Source: Bryobacterales bacterium (lineage in GTDB: Bacteria; Acidobacteriota; Terriglobia; Bryobacterales; Bryobacteraceae). Taken from it: DNA of 8,711 nucleotides. The DNA is taken from positions 1-8,711 of the forward strand of contig JANXQZ010000729.1 of NCBI GenBank assembly GCA_025353235.1, read 5' to 3'. A program made the translations under genes and the position numbers. Shown one piece after another: positions 1-6,080 of the stretch (the stretch's first letter is position 1; each line of letters starts with the position of its first letter). Under the pieces are notes generated by a model, which had not been told where the DNA came from, did no database searches, and saw only the letters and a list, made by a program, of their open reading frames with translations.

Positions 1-345
1 GCCGAAGCGAAGGCGATGAACGTGAAAGCTGAGGCGTATCAGGAATGGAACCAAGCCGCAGTGGTGGATAAGCTGATCACGGGCATGCCGGAGATCGTTC
101 GGGCGCTATCCGCTCCATTGGCCAACGTCGACCGAATCACCATCGTGTCCACCGGGAACGGGGAAAGCGCCGGCATGAATAAGGTGACGGGGGATATCGC
201 CGCGATGGCCGCGCAGATTCCAGCCCTGTTCGAAACGCTGTCGGGAATGAAGATGTCGGACCTGCTCAGCGGAGTGCGGACCATCGGGCCTGGGACTTCG
301 AAGGCGGACCGAGCCGAGAAATCGAAGGGGGCGGGCACCGCTTAG
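1..345 (+). CDS. Flotillin-like SPFH/band-7 protein, C-terminal end (5' truncated)
   Basis: This is the last 114 codons of a gene that enters from the left edge; the frame is open from base 1 and closes with TAG. The visible part starts in an Ala/Glu/Lys-rich stretch (AEAKAMNVKAEAY), the end of the long coiled coil of flotillins. The flotillin C-terminal module follows: MPEIVRALSAPLANVDRI, then ITIVSTGNG, an alanine-rich helix and a ...SDLLSG segment. The C-terminal tail is short, polar and Lys-rich. Flotillins are membrane-anchored scaffold proteins that oligomerise and organise membrane microdomains. The N-terminal membrane hairpin and SPFH domain lie outside the window, so the assignment rests on this tail alone. 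The next gene, 22 nt downstream, is a PspA homologue, which supports a shared membrane-integrity role and probable co-transcription. Family assignment is fairly sure; the exact subfamily is not. Confidence 0.82.
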   Translation, partial: AEAKAMNVKAEAYQEWNQAAVVDKLITGMPEIVRALSAPLANVDRITIVSTGNGESAGMNKVTGDIAAMAAQIPALFETLSGMKMSDLLSGVRTIGPGTSKADRAEKSKGAGTA

Positions 346-367
346 CGCGTGCCTCCAAGGATTCGAT

Positions 368-1009
368 ATGGCACTCATGGAACGAGTTTCGACGCTGGTT
401 CGAGCCAACTTGAACGATTTGGTCGACCAGGCAGAAGATCCCGATAAGATGCTGAAGCAGGTGATGCTCGACATGCAAAACCAGCTCATGCAGGTGAAGA
501 CGCAGGTGGCCATCGCGATTGCCGATCAGCATCTGCTCACCAAGAAGCGGACGGAGCAGGAAGAAAAGGCGGCCGATTGGGTCCGCAAGGCGGAACTCGC
601 CGTCTCGAAGGGCGAGGACGATCTGGCCCGAGTTGCGCTGGAACGGTCACTGCAATGCGGTTCGGCGGCGGACGGCTACCGCGAACAGGTGGACAATCAG
701 ACCGTGCAAGTGGAGAATTTGAAGGCTGCGCTGCGGAAGCTGCAGGATAAGCTGGCAGAGGCGCAAACCAAATGCGACGCTCTCGCGGCACAGCATCGGC
801 GGGCTCGAGCGCTCGCGAAAGCGGGGGACGCGCAAGTGGATGAATCTACGCTTGAGCGCGTGAAAAGCAAAGTCGGGATGGCAGAGGCGGTCAGCCACGG
901 CAAGTCGGAGATGGCTGCGATTTCGATTGAGGATCGGCTCGCCTCGCTGGATAAGCAGGATCAAGTAGAACGGCTGCTAACAGAGATGAAGGCTCGAAAA
1001 TCCAACTGA
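368..1009 (+). CDS. pspA: PspA/IM30 family phage-shock protein (membrane stress)
   Basis: The product has 213 residues, close to the roughly 220 of E. coli PspA. The N-terminus carries the family signature: an amphipathic helix (MERVSTLVRANLNDLVDQAEDP) leading into DKMLKQVMLDMQ. The rest is almost entirely charged, heptad-like helix: a coiled coil at about residues 25-145, then a shorter C-terminal helical part (about 160-213). There is no signal peptide or membrane segment, as expected for a cytoplasmic protein that binds the inner face of the membrane. PspA/IM30/Vipp1 proteins form ESCRT-III-like assemblies that stabilise damaged membranes. ATG 368 has an AAGGA at 357-361 with 6-nt spacing; ATG 377 is a possible inner start. 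It follows the flotillin-like gene closely, and no pspB, pspC or pspF is visible, so partner and control differ from the enterobacterial system. Family call is very sure. Confidence 0.95.
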   Translation: MALMERVSTLVRANLNDLVDQAEDPDKMLKQVMLDMQNQLMQVKTQVAIAIADQHLLTKKRTEQEEKAADWVRKAELAVSKGEDDLARVALERSLQCGSAADGYREQVDNQTVQVENLKAALRKLQDKLAEAQTKCDALAAQHRRARALAKAGDAQVDESTLERVKSKVGMAEAVSHGKSEMAAISIEDRLASLDKQDQVERLLTEMKARKSN

Positions 1010-1019
1010 AAGTTGCTCG

Positions 1020-1056
1020 AAAACAAAAAGGCGCGGCTGAAATACAAGCCGCGCCT
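1020..1056 (-). terminator. Intrinsic-terminator-like hairpin oriented on the minus strand
   Basis: A perfect 10-bp GC-rich inverted repeat (AGGCGCGGCT at 1029-1038, AGCCGCGCCT at 1047-1056) encloses an 8-nt loop. On its left is an A-tract, AAAACAAAAA, at 1020-1029. Read on the minus strand this is a strong hairpin followed by TTTTTGTTTT, the form of a Rho-independent terminator. On the + strand the hairpin sits 20 nt after the pspA stop but is followed by a purine-rich sequence with no T-run. There it could at most protect the 3' end of the flotillin-pspA transcript. Confidence 0.7.
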
Positions 1057-1173
1057 AGCCAGAGGAGGAGAAGGTTAGACTTTCGCCTGCACTTCCCTTG
1101 CTACAGCTGACGCGACAAGGGTTATGAAAGTTGCATTACACTTGTGGTCAAAACCGCAACGAGTGACACACTG

Positions 1174-1200
1174 TTGAAATAACAATTAAATCGATATAAA
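1174..1200 (+). promoter_or_regulatory. Candidate sigma-70-type promoter for the 1299-6538 gene block
   Basis: This lies in the most AT-rich stretch of the window. TTGAAA at 1174-1179 (5 of 6 to the -35 consensus) is followed after 15 nt by TATAAA at 1195-1200 (5 of 6 to the -10 consensus). The spacing is 2 nt short of the optimum. Transcription from here would give a 5' leader of about 90 nt before ATG 1299. A small inverted repeat (AGTG at 1162-1165, CACT at 1169-1172) abuts the -35 and could be an operator, but it is too short to weigh. Inference from consensus matching only. Confidence 0.4.
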
Positions 1201-1298
1201 GCACTGAGAAATAACGACTTAGCGAAGTTCAACCGATGTCGCTGCTTCACATTTGGCGTTTCAAGTGCGATACTGGCTAGAGAGAGAATCAAACCCGA

Positions 1299-2657
1299 AT
1301 GACGCAGTTGGGCGAAGCGATAGCCCGGTATCACAAAATCCTCGAGACCGAACCGTATAAAGATCTGTCCTGGGCCAATGCGCTTCAGGACCGGATGAAG
1401 GCGGATCAACTCACCATCGGGGGCAAGCCAGTATCCCCTGTGCTACGTCCGCATTTTATCACGCGAAAGCAGTACACGAATCTGGTGAAGGCTGCCGAGT
1501 CGCTTGCTATGGCCGTTGACCGAGTGGAGTCCATGGCCGTCAGCAATCCAGCGCTCATGTCGCGCATGGAGTTGCTGCCCGCCGAAAAGATGCTTGCGAC
1601 GGTGGACCCGGGATATCCGTTTCTCTCAGTAACCTCGCTCATCGATACGCAGCTTCAGAACGGCACCATGCGGTTTGCGCAGTTGAATCCCGATACCCCG
1701 AATGGCGTCGTTTACGGAGACGCCGTCGCCGAGCTGTTCTACGATGCCCCGCCTGTAAAGGAATTCCGGAAGCGGTATTCTCTCGAGAAGCTGCCCGGGA
1801 TGAAATACCTGCTGCACGCAATCCTTAAGACATATAAGGAATTTGGCGGCAAGAACAAGCGGCCCAACGTGGCTATTCTGGATTTTCGCCAGCCCTTTCC
1901 GACTGCCGAGCCTGGGGAGAGCGCGCTGATCGCCGAGCATTTCCGAAAAGCTGGCCTTGCTACCGAACTCGTCACTCCGGAGCAGTTGGAGTATCGGAAC
2001 AGCGTGCTGCGGAAAGGCGACTTCACCATCGATCTGATCTTCCGACGCATTCGGGTTCATGAATTTCTGGTGCGGTTCGATTTGTCTCACCCGCTGCTGC
2101 GCGCATACCGGGAAGGCAAGGTTTGCATGGTGAACAATCTGCGATCGGAGTTGTCTCAGAAGAAAGCGATCTTCGATCTTTTGACCGACGAAACCATCAC
2201 TGCAAAATTCCCCCTGGTGGAAAGGAAAGCGATCCGCGAATTCGTGCCTTGGACCCGCGTGGTCCACAGCGCGAAAACTACTTATCAAGAGCAGCAAGTC
2301 GACCTTCCCGAATTTATTCTAAAAAACCGGGAGCGGCTGGTGCTGCGTCCAAACGACGATTCCACCGATCAGCACGCTTTCCTGGGCTCGCAAACTGACG
2401 ATTCACGCTGGGAGCGCGCCCTGAAAACGGCCATGCGCAGTCCCTATGTAGTGCAGGAAGTAGTGGAACCGGTGTTTGAAATGTTCCCGCTGCTGCAGTA
2501 CGGTCATCTGGAAATGCGCAAGATGCGCATCGATCTCCATCCGCATACTTACCTCGGCAAGATGCAGGGCTGCTCGAGTTGGCTGACTGCTGCAACCGCT
2601 TCCGGTTTCTCGACGCTCGCTGGCGTTGCCCCAACATTTATCCTAGAAGCAAAATGA
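1299..2657 (+). CDS. ATP-grasp-like protein of the glutathionylspermidine-synthase-like / circularly permuted type (function unknown)
   Basis: A 452-residue soluble protein with no signal peptide or membrane segment. The fold call rests on a series of blocks: VYGDAVAELFYDAP (about 138-151), VAILDFRQPF (191-200, start of an alpha/beta domain), FTIDLIFRRIRVHEFL (242-257), VCMVNNLRSELSQKKAIFDLLTDE (275-298), LVLRPNDDSTDQHAFLG (347-363), SPYVVQEVVEP (381-391) and a C-terminal GCSSWLTAATASGFSTLAGV (424-443) before APTFILE. This order recalls ATP-grasp ligases related to glutathionylspermidine synthase. From memory, relatives have Lys and a Gly-rich loop where this protein has LRPNDDSTDQHA (349-360), so nucleotide binding may be altered. 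No substrate can be assigned. ATG 1299 has only a weak purine-rich AGAGAGA upstream (1281-1287). Its stop overlaps the next start in an ATGA, so it is translationally coupled to the cyclophilin and probably heads the six-gene unit. Confidence 0.65.
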   Translation: MTQLGEAIARYHKILETEPYKDLSWANALQDRMKADQLTIGGKPVSPVLRPHFITRKQYTNLVKAAESLAMAVDRVESMAVSNPALMSRMELLPAEKMLATVDPGYPFLSVTSLIDTQLQNGTMRFAQLNPDTPNGVVYGDAVAELFYDAPPVKEFRKRYSLEKLPGMKYLLHAILKTYKEFGGKNKRPNVAILDFRQPFPTAEPGESALIAEHFRKAGLATELVTPEQLEYRNSVLRKGDFTIDLIFRRIRVHEFLVRFDLSHPLLRAYREGKVCMVNNLRSELSQKKAIFDLLTDETITAKFPLVERKAIREFVPWTRVVHSAKTTYQEQQVDLPEFILKNRERLVLRPNDDSTDQHAFLGSQTDDSRWERALKTAMRSPYVVQEVVEPVFEMFPLLQYGHLEMRKMRIDLHPHTYLGKMQGCSSWLTAATASGFSTLAGVAPTFILEAK

Positions 2658-3433
2658 AAACTATTTCGTTAACCCTGGCGGGGTGCTTGGCGCTGATGGC
2701 GCAGACTCCCGCCCCTAAGAAAACGACTCCAGTCGCCGGTGTGAAGAAGGTGGTTCCTGCGGCCAATCGACCGGTGCTGGCTCCCCGAGCCCTTTTGAAT
2801 CCCTCGTTGTTAAAAGCGAAAGCGCCCGAAGTATTTAAGGCGAAGTTCACGACGACGAAGGGCGATTTCGTGGTGGAAGCGCATCGCGTCTGGGCTCCGC
2901 TGGGAGCCGATCGCTTTTATAATCTGGTGAAGAATGGGTTCTTTACCAACGCGGCGTTTTTCCGCGTGATTCCAAATTTTATGGCCCAGTTCGGGCTGAG
3001 CGCGTGGCCAAACGTGAACAATGTGTGGGACAAAGCGAGGATGCAAGACGATCCGGTGAAGGAGACCAATCGGACCGGGTATATCACTTTCGCCACTGCG
3101 GGTCCGAACACGCGCACTACTCAGCTCTTTATCAACTATAAGGATAACGCCAATCTCGACTCGCAAGGGTTTGCGCCATTCGGCATGGTGACGGAGGGAA
3201 TGGACGTGGTTACCAAGATTGAGAGCAAGTATGCCGAGCAACCCGCCCAAGACAAGATCACTTCAGAGGGTAAGGCTTATCTCGATGCAAACTTTCCGGA
3301 TCTCGATAGGATCACGTCGGCTCGGATTACCGAACCTGCGAGTCCTGCGCCCACAGTAAGGAAACCGGGGCCGGCAACAACAGCGAAACCAGCTCCGGCT
3401 AAACCAGCTCCGGCCAAGCCGGCAGCCAAGTAG
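2654..3433 (+). CDS. Exported cyclophilin-type peptidyl-prolyl cis-trans isomerase
   Basis: The product has 259 residues. ATG 2654 is chosen because it overlaps the upstream stop (ATGA) and directly precedes an export signal, MKTISLTLAGCLALMA. Signal peptidase I could cut after LMA, before QTPAPKK. LAGC at 8-11 also matches a lipobox, though it lies very near the N-terminus. After a Pro/Lys/Val-rich linker (about 17-60), the cyclophilin domain spans about residues 63-225: KFTTTKGDFVVEAH, ADRFYNLVKNGFF, the active-site FFRVIPNFMAQFG with the expected Arg, Phe and Gln, TTQLFINY and FAPFGMVTEGMDVV. The tail is Pro/Ala/Lys-rich with repeats. Cyclophilins speed proline isomerisation during folding; this one should act in the periplasm or at a membrane face. 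A start at 2579 would add 25 residues that ruin the signal peptide. Its place between an ATP-grasp-like gene and sugar-nucleotide genes is odd; linkage may be operonic rather than functional. Confidence 0.93.
   Translation: MKTISLTLAGCLALMAQTPAPKKTTPVAGVKKVVPAANRPVLAPRALLNPSLLKAKAPEVFKAKFTTTKGDFVVEAHRVWAPLGADRFYNLVKNGFFTNAAFFRVIPNFMAQFGLSAWPNVNNVWDKARMQDDPVKETNRTGYITFATAGPNTRTTQLFINYKDNANLDSQGFAPFGMVTEGMDVVTKIESKYAEQPAQDKITSEGKAYLDANFPDLDRITSARITEPASPAPTVRKPGPATTAKPAPAKPAPAKPAAK
3386..3430 (+). repeat. Short tandem 15-bp repeat coding KPAPA units in the cyclophilin tail
   Basis: Two nearly identical 15-bp units (AAACCAGCTCCGGCT at 3386-3400, and 3401-3415 differing only in the last base) are followed by a decayed third (3416-3430). 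They encode KPAPA, KPAPA and KPAAK immediately before the stop. In-frame 15-bp repeats of this kind can change copy number by slippage without breaking the frame. Such basic Pro/Ala tails are usually flexible and may span or touch the cell wall or membrane. Confidence 0.75.
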
Positions 3434-3440
3434 CAATCCG

Positions 3441-4403
3441 ATGCGGACGCTCGTCACGGGCGGAGCGGGATGCATCGGGTCCGACCTTGCCGCTGCTCTG
3501 CTCAGCCAGGGTCATGAAGTTCTGGTTGTCGACAATCTGAGCAGCGGCAAGCTGGACCATATCGAGCCTCTTCTAGGGCTTCCCAAGTTTCGCTTCATGG
3601 GAGGCGACCTCGAAGATGGATCGATGCTCGATTCGGCGATGGCAGGCATCGACATGGTTTGGCATTTCGCGGCCAACCCCGACGTGAAATTCGTGGAGGG
3701 CGAGCCCACCGACAAGGATCTTCGGCAGAACACCATCTGCACGTACAACGTCCTGGAGGCGATGCGCAAGCACGGCGTGAAGCAGTTGGCCTTCTCGTCC
3801 ACCTCGGCCGTGTATGGCGTTTCGCCGGTTCAGCCCATTCCGGAAAGCGCCTTCTTTCCTCGGCCAATCTCGCTGTATGGAGCCACGAAGCTCGCTTGCG
3901 AAGGCATGATCTCGGCCTTTGGCAATTTGTTTGGGATGCGCTGCTGGATTTTCCGATTTGTCAATATCGTAGGACCTAAGGTTCGGAAGAAAGGCCGTAC
4001 CGTGGTCGGCGATTTTATCGCGCGCTTGCAGCAGAATCCCGGCAGTCTGCTCATTTTGGGCGACGGCCAGCAAGCGAAATCGTACCTGCTCACCGAAGAA
4101 TGCGTAGCGGCGATGTTATTCGCCGTGGAGCACGCTAACGAGTCTTTGAACGTGTTCAATTTAGGCTGCGACGACTGGCTGCAAGTGACCAGCATCGCGG
4201 ATCTGGTTGTGCGAGCCATGGGACTTTCCGGCGTGTCTTATGAGTTTACCGGCGGCGAGGGCGGTTGGCCAGGCGACGTGCCACGGTTCCGGCTGGATGT
4301 AGGCGCGATTAATCGGCTTGGCTGGCGGGCGAAGCTCAACTCCGAGCAGGCGGTTGAGCAGGCGGTTCAGAGCACCCTGCGGATGATGCAGGCTAGCAGG
4401 TAG
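3441..4403 (+). CDS. NAD-dependent epimerase/dehydratase, GalE-like nucleotide-sugar epimerase (extended SDR)
   Basis: The product has 320 residues, typical for extended short-chain dehydrogenase/reductase sugar enzymes. The N-terminal Rossmann motif is TGGAGCIG (6-13, GxxGxxG), with Asp31 at the end of strand 2 placed to hold the NAD ribose (VVDNLSSGK). DLEDG (56-60) and WHFAANPDVKFVE (74-86) fit the family. Catalytic residues are visible: SSTSAVYG (119-126) with the Ser/Thr, and Tyr146-xxx-Lys150 in SLYGATK. FVNIVGP (173-179) and ILGDGQQAKSYL (205-216) form the substrate-domain blocks. Such enzymes epimerise, dehydrate or otherwise alter a hexose or heptose bound to a nucleotide; which one cannot be told from sequence. 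It begins 7 nt after the cyclophilin stop and ends 1 nt before the HddC-like gene. The neighbours suggest a GDP-heptose or another NDP-sugar of the same glycan as substrate. Family very sure, substrate unknown. Confidence 0.93.
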   Translation: MRTLVTGGAGCIGSDLAAALLSQGHEVLVVDNLSSGKLDHIEPLLGLPKFRFMGGDLEDGSMLDSAMAGIDMVWHFAANPDVKFVEGEPTDKDLRQNTICTYNVLEAMRKHGVKQLAFSSTSAVYGVSPVQPIPESAFFPRPISLYGATKLACEGMISAFGNLFGMRCWIFRFVNIVGPKVRKKGRTVVGDFIARLQQNPGSLLILGDGQQAKSYLLTEECVAAMLFAVEHANESLNVFNLGCDDWLQVTSIADLVVRAMGLSGVSYEFTGGEGGWPGDVPRFRLDVGAINRLGWRAKLNSEQAVEQAVQSTLRMMQASR

Positions 4404-4404
4404 G

Positions 4405-5100
4405 ATGCAGGCCGTGATCCTCGCGGGCGGCTTGGGAACGCGCCTCTGGCCTTTGACTAAGACTGTTCCAAAGCCCATGGTGCCGGTAGCGGGAGTGCCT
4501 TACCTGGAACATCAACTGCGCTTGCTGGAGCGGCAAGGCGTGCGCAACATCCTGATTCTCACGGGTTATTTGGGCGAACAAATCGTCGAGTATTTTGGCG
4601 CTGGCGGAAAGTTCGGTTTGTCCATCGATTACTCGCGCGAGGATGCGCCTGCGGGCACGGGCGGGGCTTTGAGAGACGCGCGTGCCAAGCTGGCCGATGC
4701 CTTTCTCCTGATCTACGGCGACTCGTACCTGCCAATCGACTATGTGGCTGCGCTCGAGAAGCTGCGCGAATCCGGCGCGCAAGGCTTGCTGGTGGCCTAC
4801 GATAATCGACTCTCCGACACATCGGTTCAAAATAATGTGGATGTTGACGAAGAGAGTTATGTGAGCCGCTATGAGAAAGATGCGCCCGATCCGCTCGGGT
4901 ATGTGGAGGCAGGCGTTCTGGCTTTCCGCCGCACCGTTGTGGACCTGATTCCGCCGGAAGGCGCGGTTTCATTGGAGAAGCAAATCTTCCCTCAACTGAT
5001 CGCCCGCCGGGAGTTGATCGCCTACGTGACAACCCAGCGTTTCTATGATATCGGAACCCCGGAGCGGCTGAAAGCGATTGAGGCGCTGCTGGCGCAATGA
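4405..5100 (+). CDS. hddC: Sugar-1-phosphate nucleotidyltransferase, likely D-glycero-alpha-D-manno-heptose 1-phosphate guanylyltransferase (HddC-like)
   Basis: The product has 231 residues, the usual HddC length. The N-terminus is the nucleotidyltransferase signature LAGGLGTRLWPLT (6-18) followed by KPMVPVAGVPYLEH (23-36), with Lys23 at the phosphate site. GTGGALRDA (84-92) contacts the nucleotide, and YGDSY (104-108) carries the metal-binding Asp106. FYDIGTPERL (213-222) closes the domain, and there is no left-handed beta-helix. The family transfers a nucleotide onto a sugar 1-phosphate. Sequence motifs alone would also allow a mannose- or glucose-1-phosphate transferase; the heptose assignment comes from coupling to an HddA-like kinase (ATGA overlap) and a GmhB-like phosphatase. 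It would make GDP-D-glycero-alpha-D-manno-heptose. The start follows the epimerase TAG by 1 nt, so initiation probably depends on upstream translation. Confidence 0.85.
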   Translation: MQAVILAGGLGTRLWPLTKTVPKPMVPVAGVPYLEHQLRLLERQGVRNILILTGYLGEQIVEYFGAGGKFGLSIDYSREDAPAGTGGALRDARAKLADAFLLIYGDSYLPIDYVAALEKLRESGAQGLLVAYDNRLSDTSVQNNVDVDEESYVSRYEKDAPDPLGYVEAGVLAFRRTVVDLIPPEGAVSLEKQIFPQLIARRELIAYVTTQRFYDIGTPERLKAIEALLAQ

Positions 5101-6080
5101 TTATCACCCGCACTCCTTTCCGCATTAGCTTCGCGGGCGGCGGCTCAGATCTCAAGGCTTTCTACGGACACGAGCCTGGACTGGTGCTATCCACCGCCAT
5201 TGACAAATACATGTACCTGGCGGTGAAGGAGCACTTTGAAAACAACTTTCGCATCAGCTACTCCCGCACCGAGCACGCCGATACCGTCGACCAGATCGAT
5301 CACAAAATTGTCCGGGAGTGCCTGAAGAGTCTGGACGCAAAACGCGGCCTGGAGATCGTTTCGATGGCCGACCTTCCCGCCCAGAGCGGCCTAGGATCGT
5401 CGAGCAGCTTCACCGTGGGCTTGCTTCACGCCCTCTACGCCATGAACGGGACAGTGGTGACCCCCGAACGCCTGGCGCGCGAAGCCTGCGCAATCGAGAT
5501 CGACCGTTTACACGAGCCGATCGGCAAGCAGGATCAGTACATCGCCGCGTATGGCGGATTGCAGATGATCCAGTTTAATCCGGACGGGACTGTCTTCGTC
5601 GATCCGGTGATCTGCCCGATGGAGACGCGGCGCGAACTGAACCGGCGGCTGATGATGTTCTACACGGGACTGACTCGTGACGCGCGAGACGTGCTCTCGA
5701 AGCAGGAGGCGGGCACCGGCGGGAAACTGAGCGTGCTGCGACGCATGTGCGAAATCGCGCGGGAACTGCGGGACGTGATCACGGCCGGCCGCGACCTGAA
5801 CATTTTCGGACGCCTGCTGCACGAGGCGTGGGAGGCCAAGAAATCGGTTGAGGCGTCGATCAGCAATCCCGTGATTGATGGGTATTATGAGCGGGGTCTG
5901 CGGGCGGGCGCTCTGGGTGGAAAGCTGCTGGGCGCAGGCGGCGGCGGATTCCTGCTCTTCTTCTGCGAGCCGCATCTGCAAGATCGTCTGCGCGAAGAGC
6001 TGGCGGATTTAAAGGAAGTGCCCTTCTCGCTCGATCCGCAGGGGAGCAAAATCGTGTACATCGGGAGCGAGCGATTCTGA
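5097..6080 (+). CDS. hddA: GHMP-family sugar kinase, likely D-glycero-alpha-D-manno-heptose 7-phosphate kinase (HddA-like)
   Basis: The product has 327 residues, in the HddA range. The opening ITRTPFRISFAGGGSDL (3-19) is the characteristic N-terminus of heptose 7-phosphate and related GHMP kinases. The ATP-binding GHMP loop is LPAQSGLGSSSSF (93-105). PIGKQDQYIAAYGG (141-154) supplies the family's conserved acidic and glycine residues. GGKLLGAGGGGFLLFF (274-289) is GHMP motif 3. The family phosphorylates C1 of the heptose 7-phosphate to give the 1,7-bisphosphate, feeding GmhB and HddC, both encoded next to it. ATG 5097 overlaps the hddC stop as ATGA, so translation is coupled. A fucose/galactose-type GHMP kinase is the main alternative, but the N-terminal block and neighbours favour heptose. 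No odd residues were seen in the three motifs. Confidence 0.92.
   Translation: MIITRTPFRISFAGGGSDLKAFYGHEPGLVLSTAIDKYMYLAVKEHFENNFRISYSRTEHADTVDQIDHKIVRECLKSLDAKRGLEIVSMADLPAQSGLGSSSSFTVGLLHALYAMNGTVVTPERLAREACAIEIDRLHEPIGKQDQYIAAYGGLQMIQFNPDGTVFVDPVICPMETRRELNRRLMMFYTGLTRDARDVLSKQEAGTGGKLSVLRRMCEIARELRDVITAGRDLNIFGRLLHEAWEAKKSVEASISNPVIDGYYERGLRAGALGGKLLGAGGGGFLLFFCEPHLQDRLREELADLKEVPFSLDPQGSKIVYIGSERF

Noticed and set aside
1029..1056. Hairpin as an ordinary + strand terminator for pspA
   Set aside because: The position suits pspA, but no T-run follows on the + strand; the U-tract polarity points to the minus strand.
1122..1409. A 95-codon minus-strand frame in the intergenic region
   Set aside because: It begins inside the antisense of the ATP-grasp-like gene, has no ribosome site and no family resemblance. 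The minus-strand terminator does not make this frame more convincing.
1626..2297. A 223-codon minus-strand frame inside the ATP-grasp-like gene
   Set aside because: It lies wholly antisense to a gene with coherent protein blocks, and has no ribosome site or domain of its own.
2579..2653. Upstream ATG at 2579 as start of the cyclophilin
   Set aside because: It would overlap the preceding gene by 79 nt and put 25 unrelated residues in front of a clear export signal; ATG 2654 with an ATGA overlap is far better.
4559..5155. A 198-codon minus-strand frame across the hddC/hddA junction
   Set aside because: Arg/Pro/Ser-rich translation typical of a GC-rich antisense frame, opposite two well-supported enzymes.
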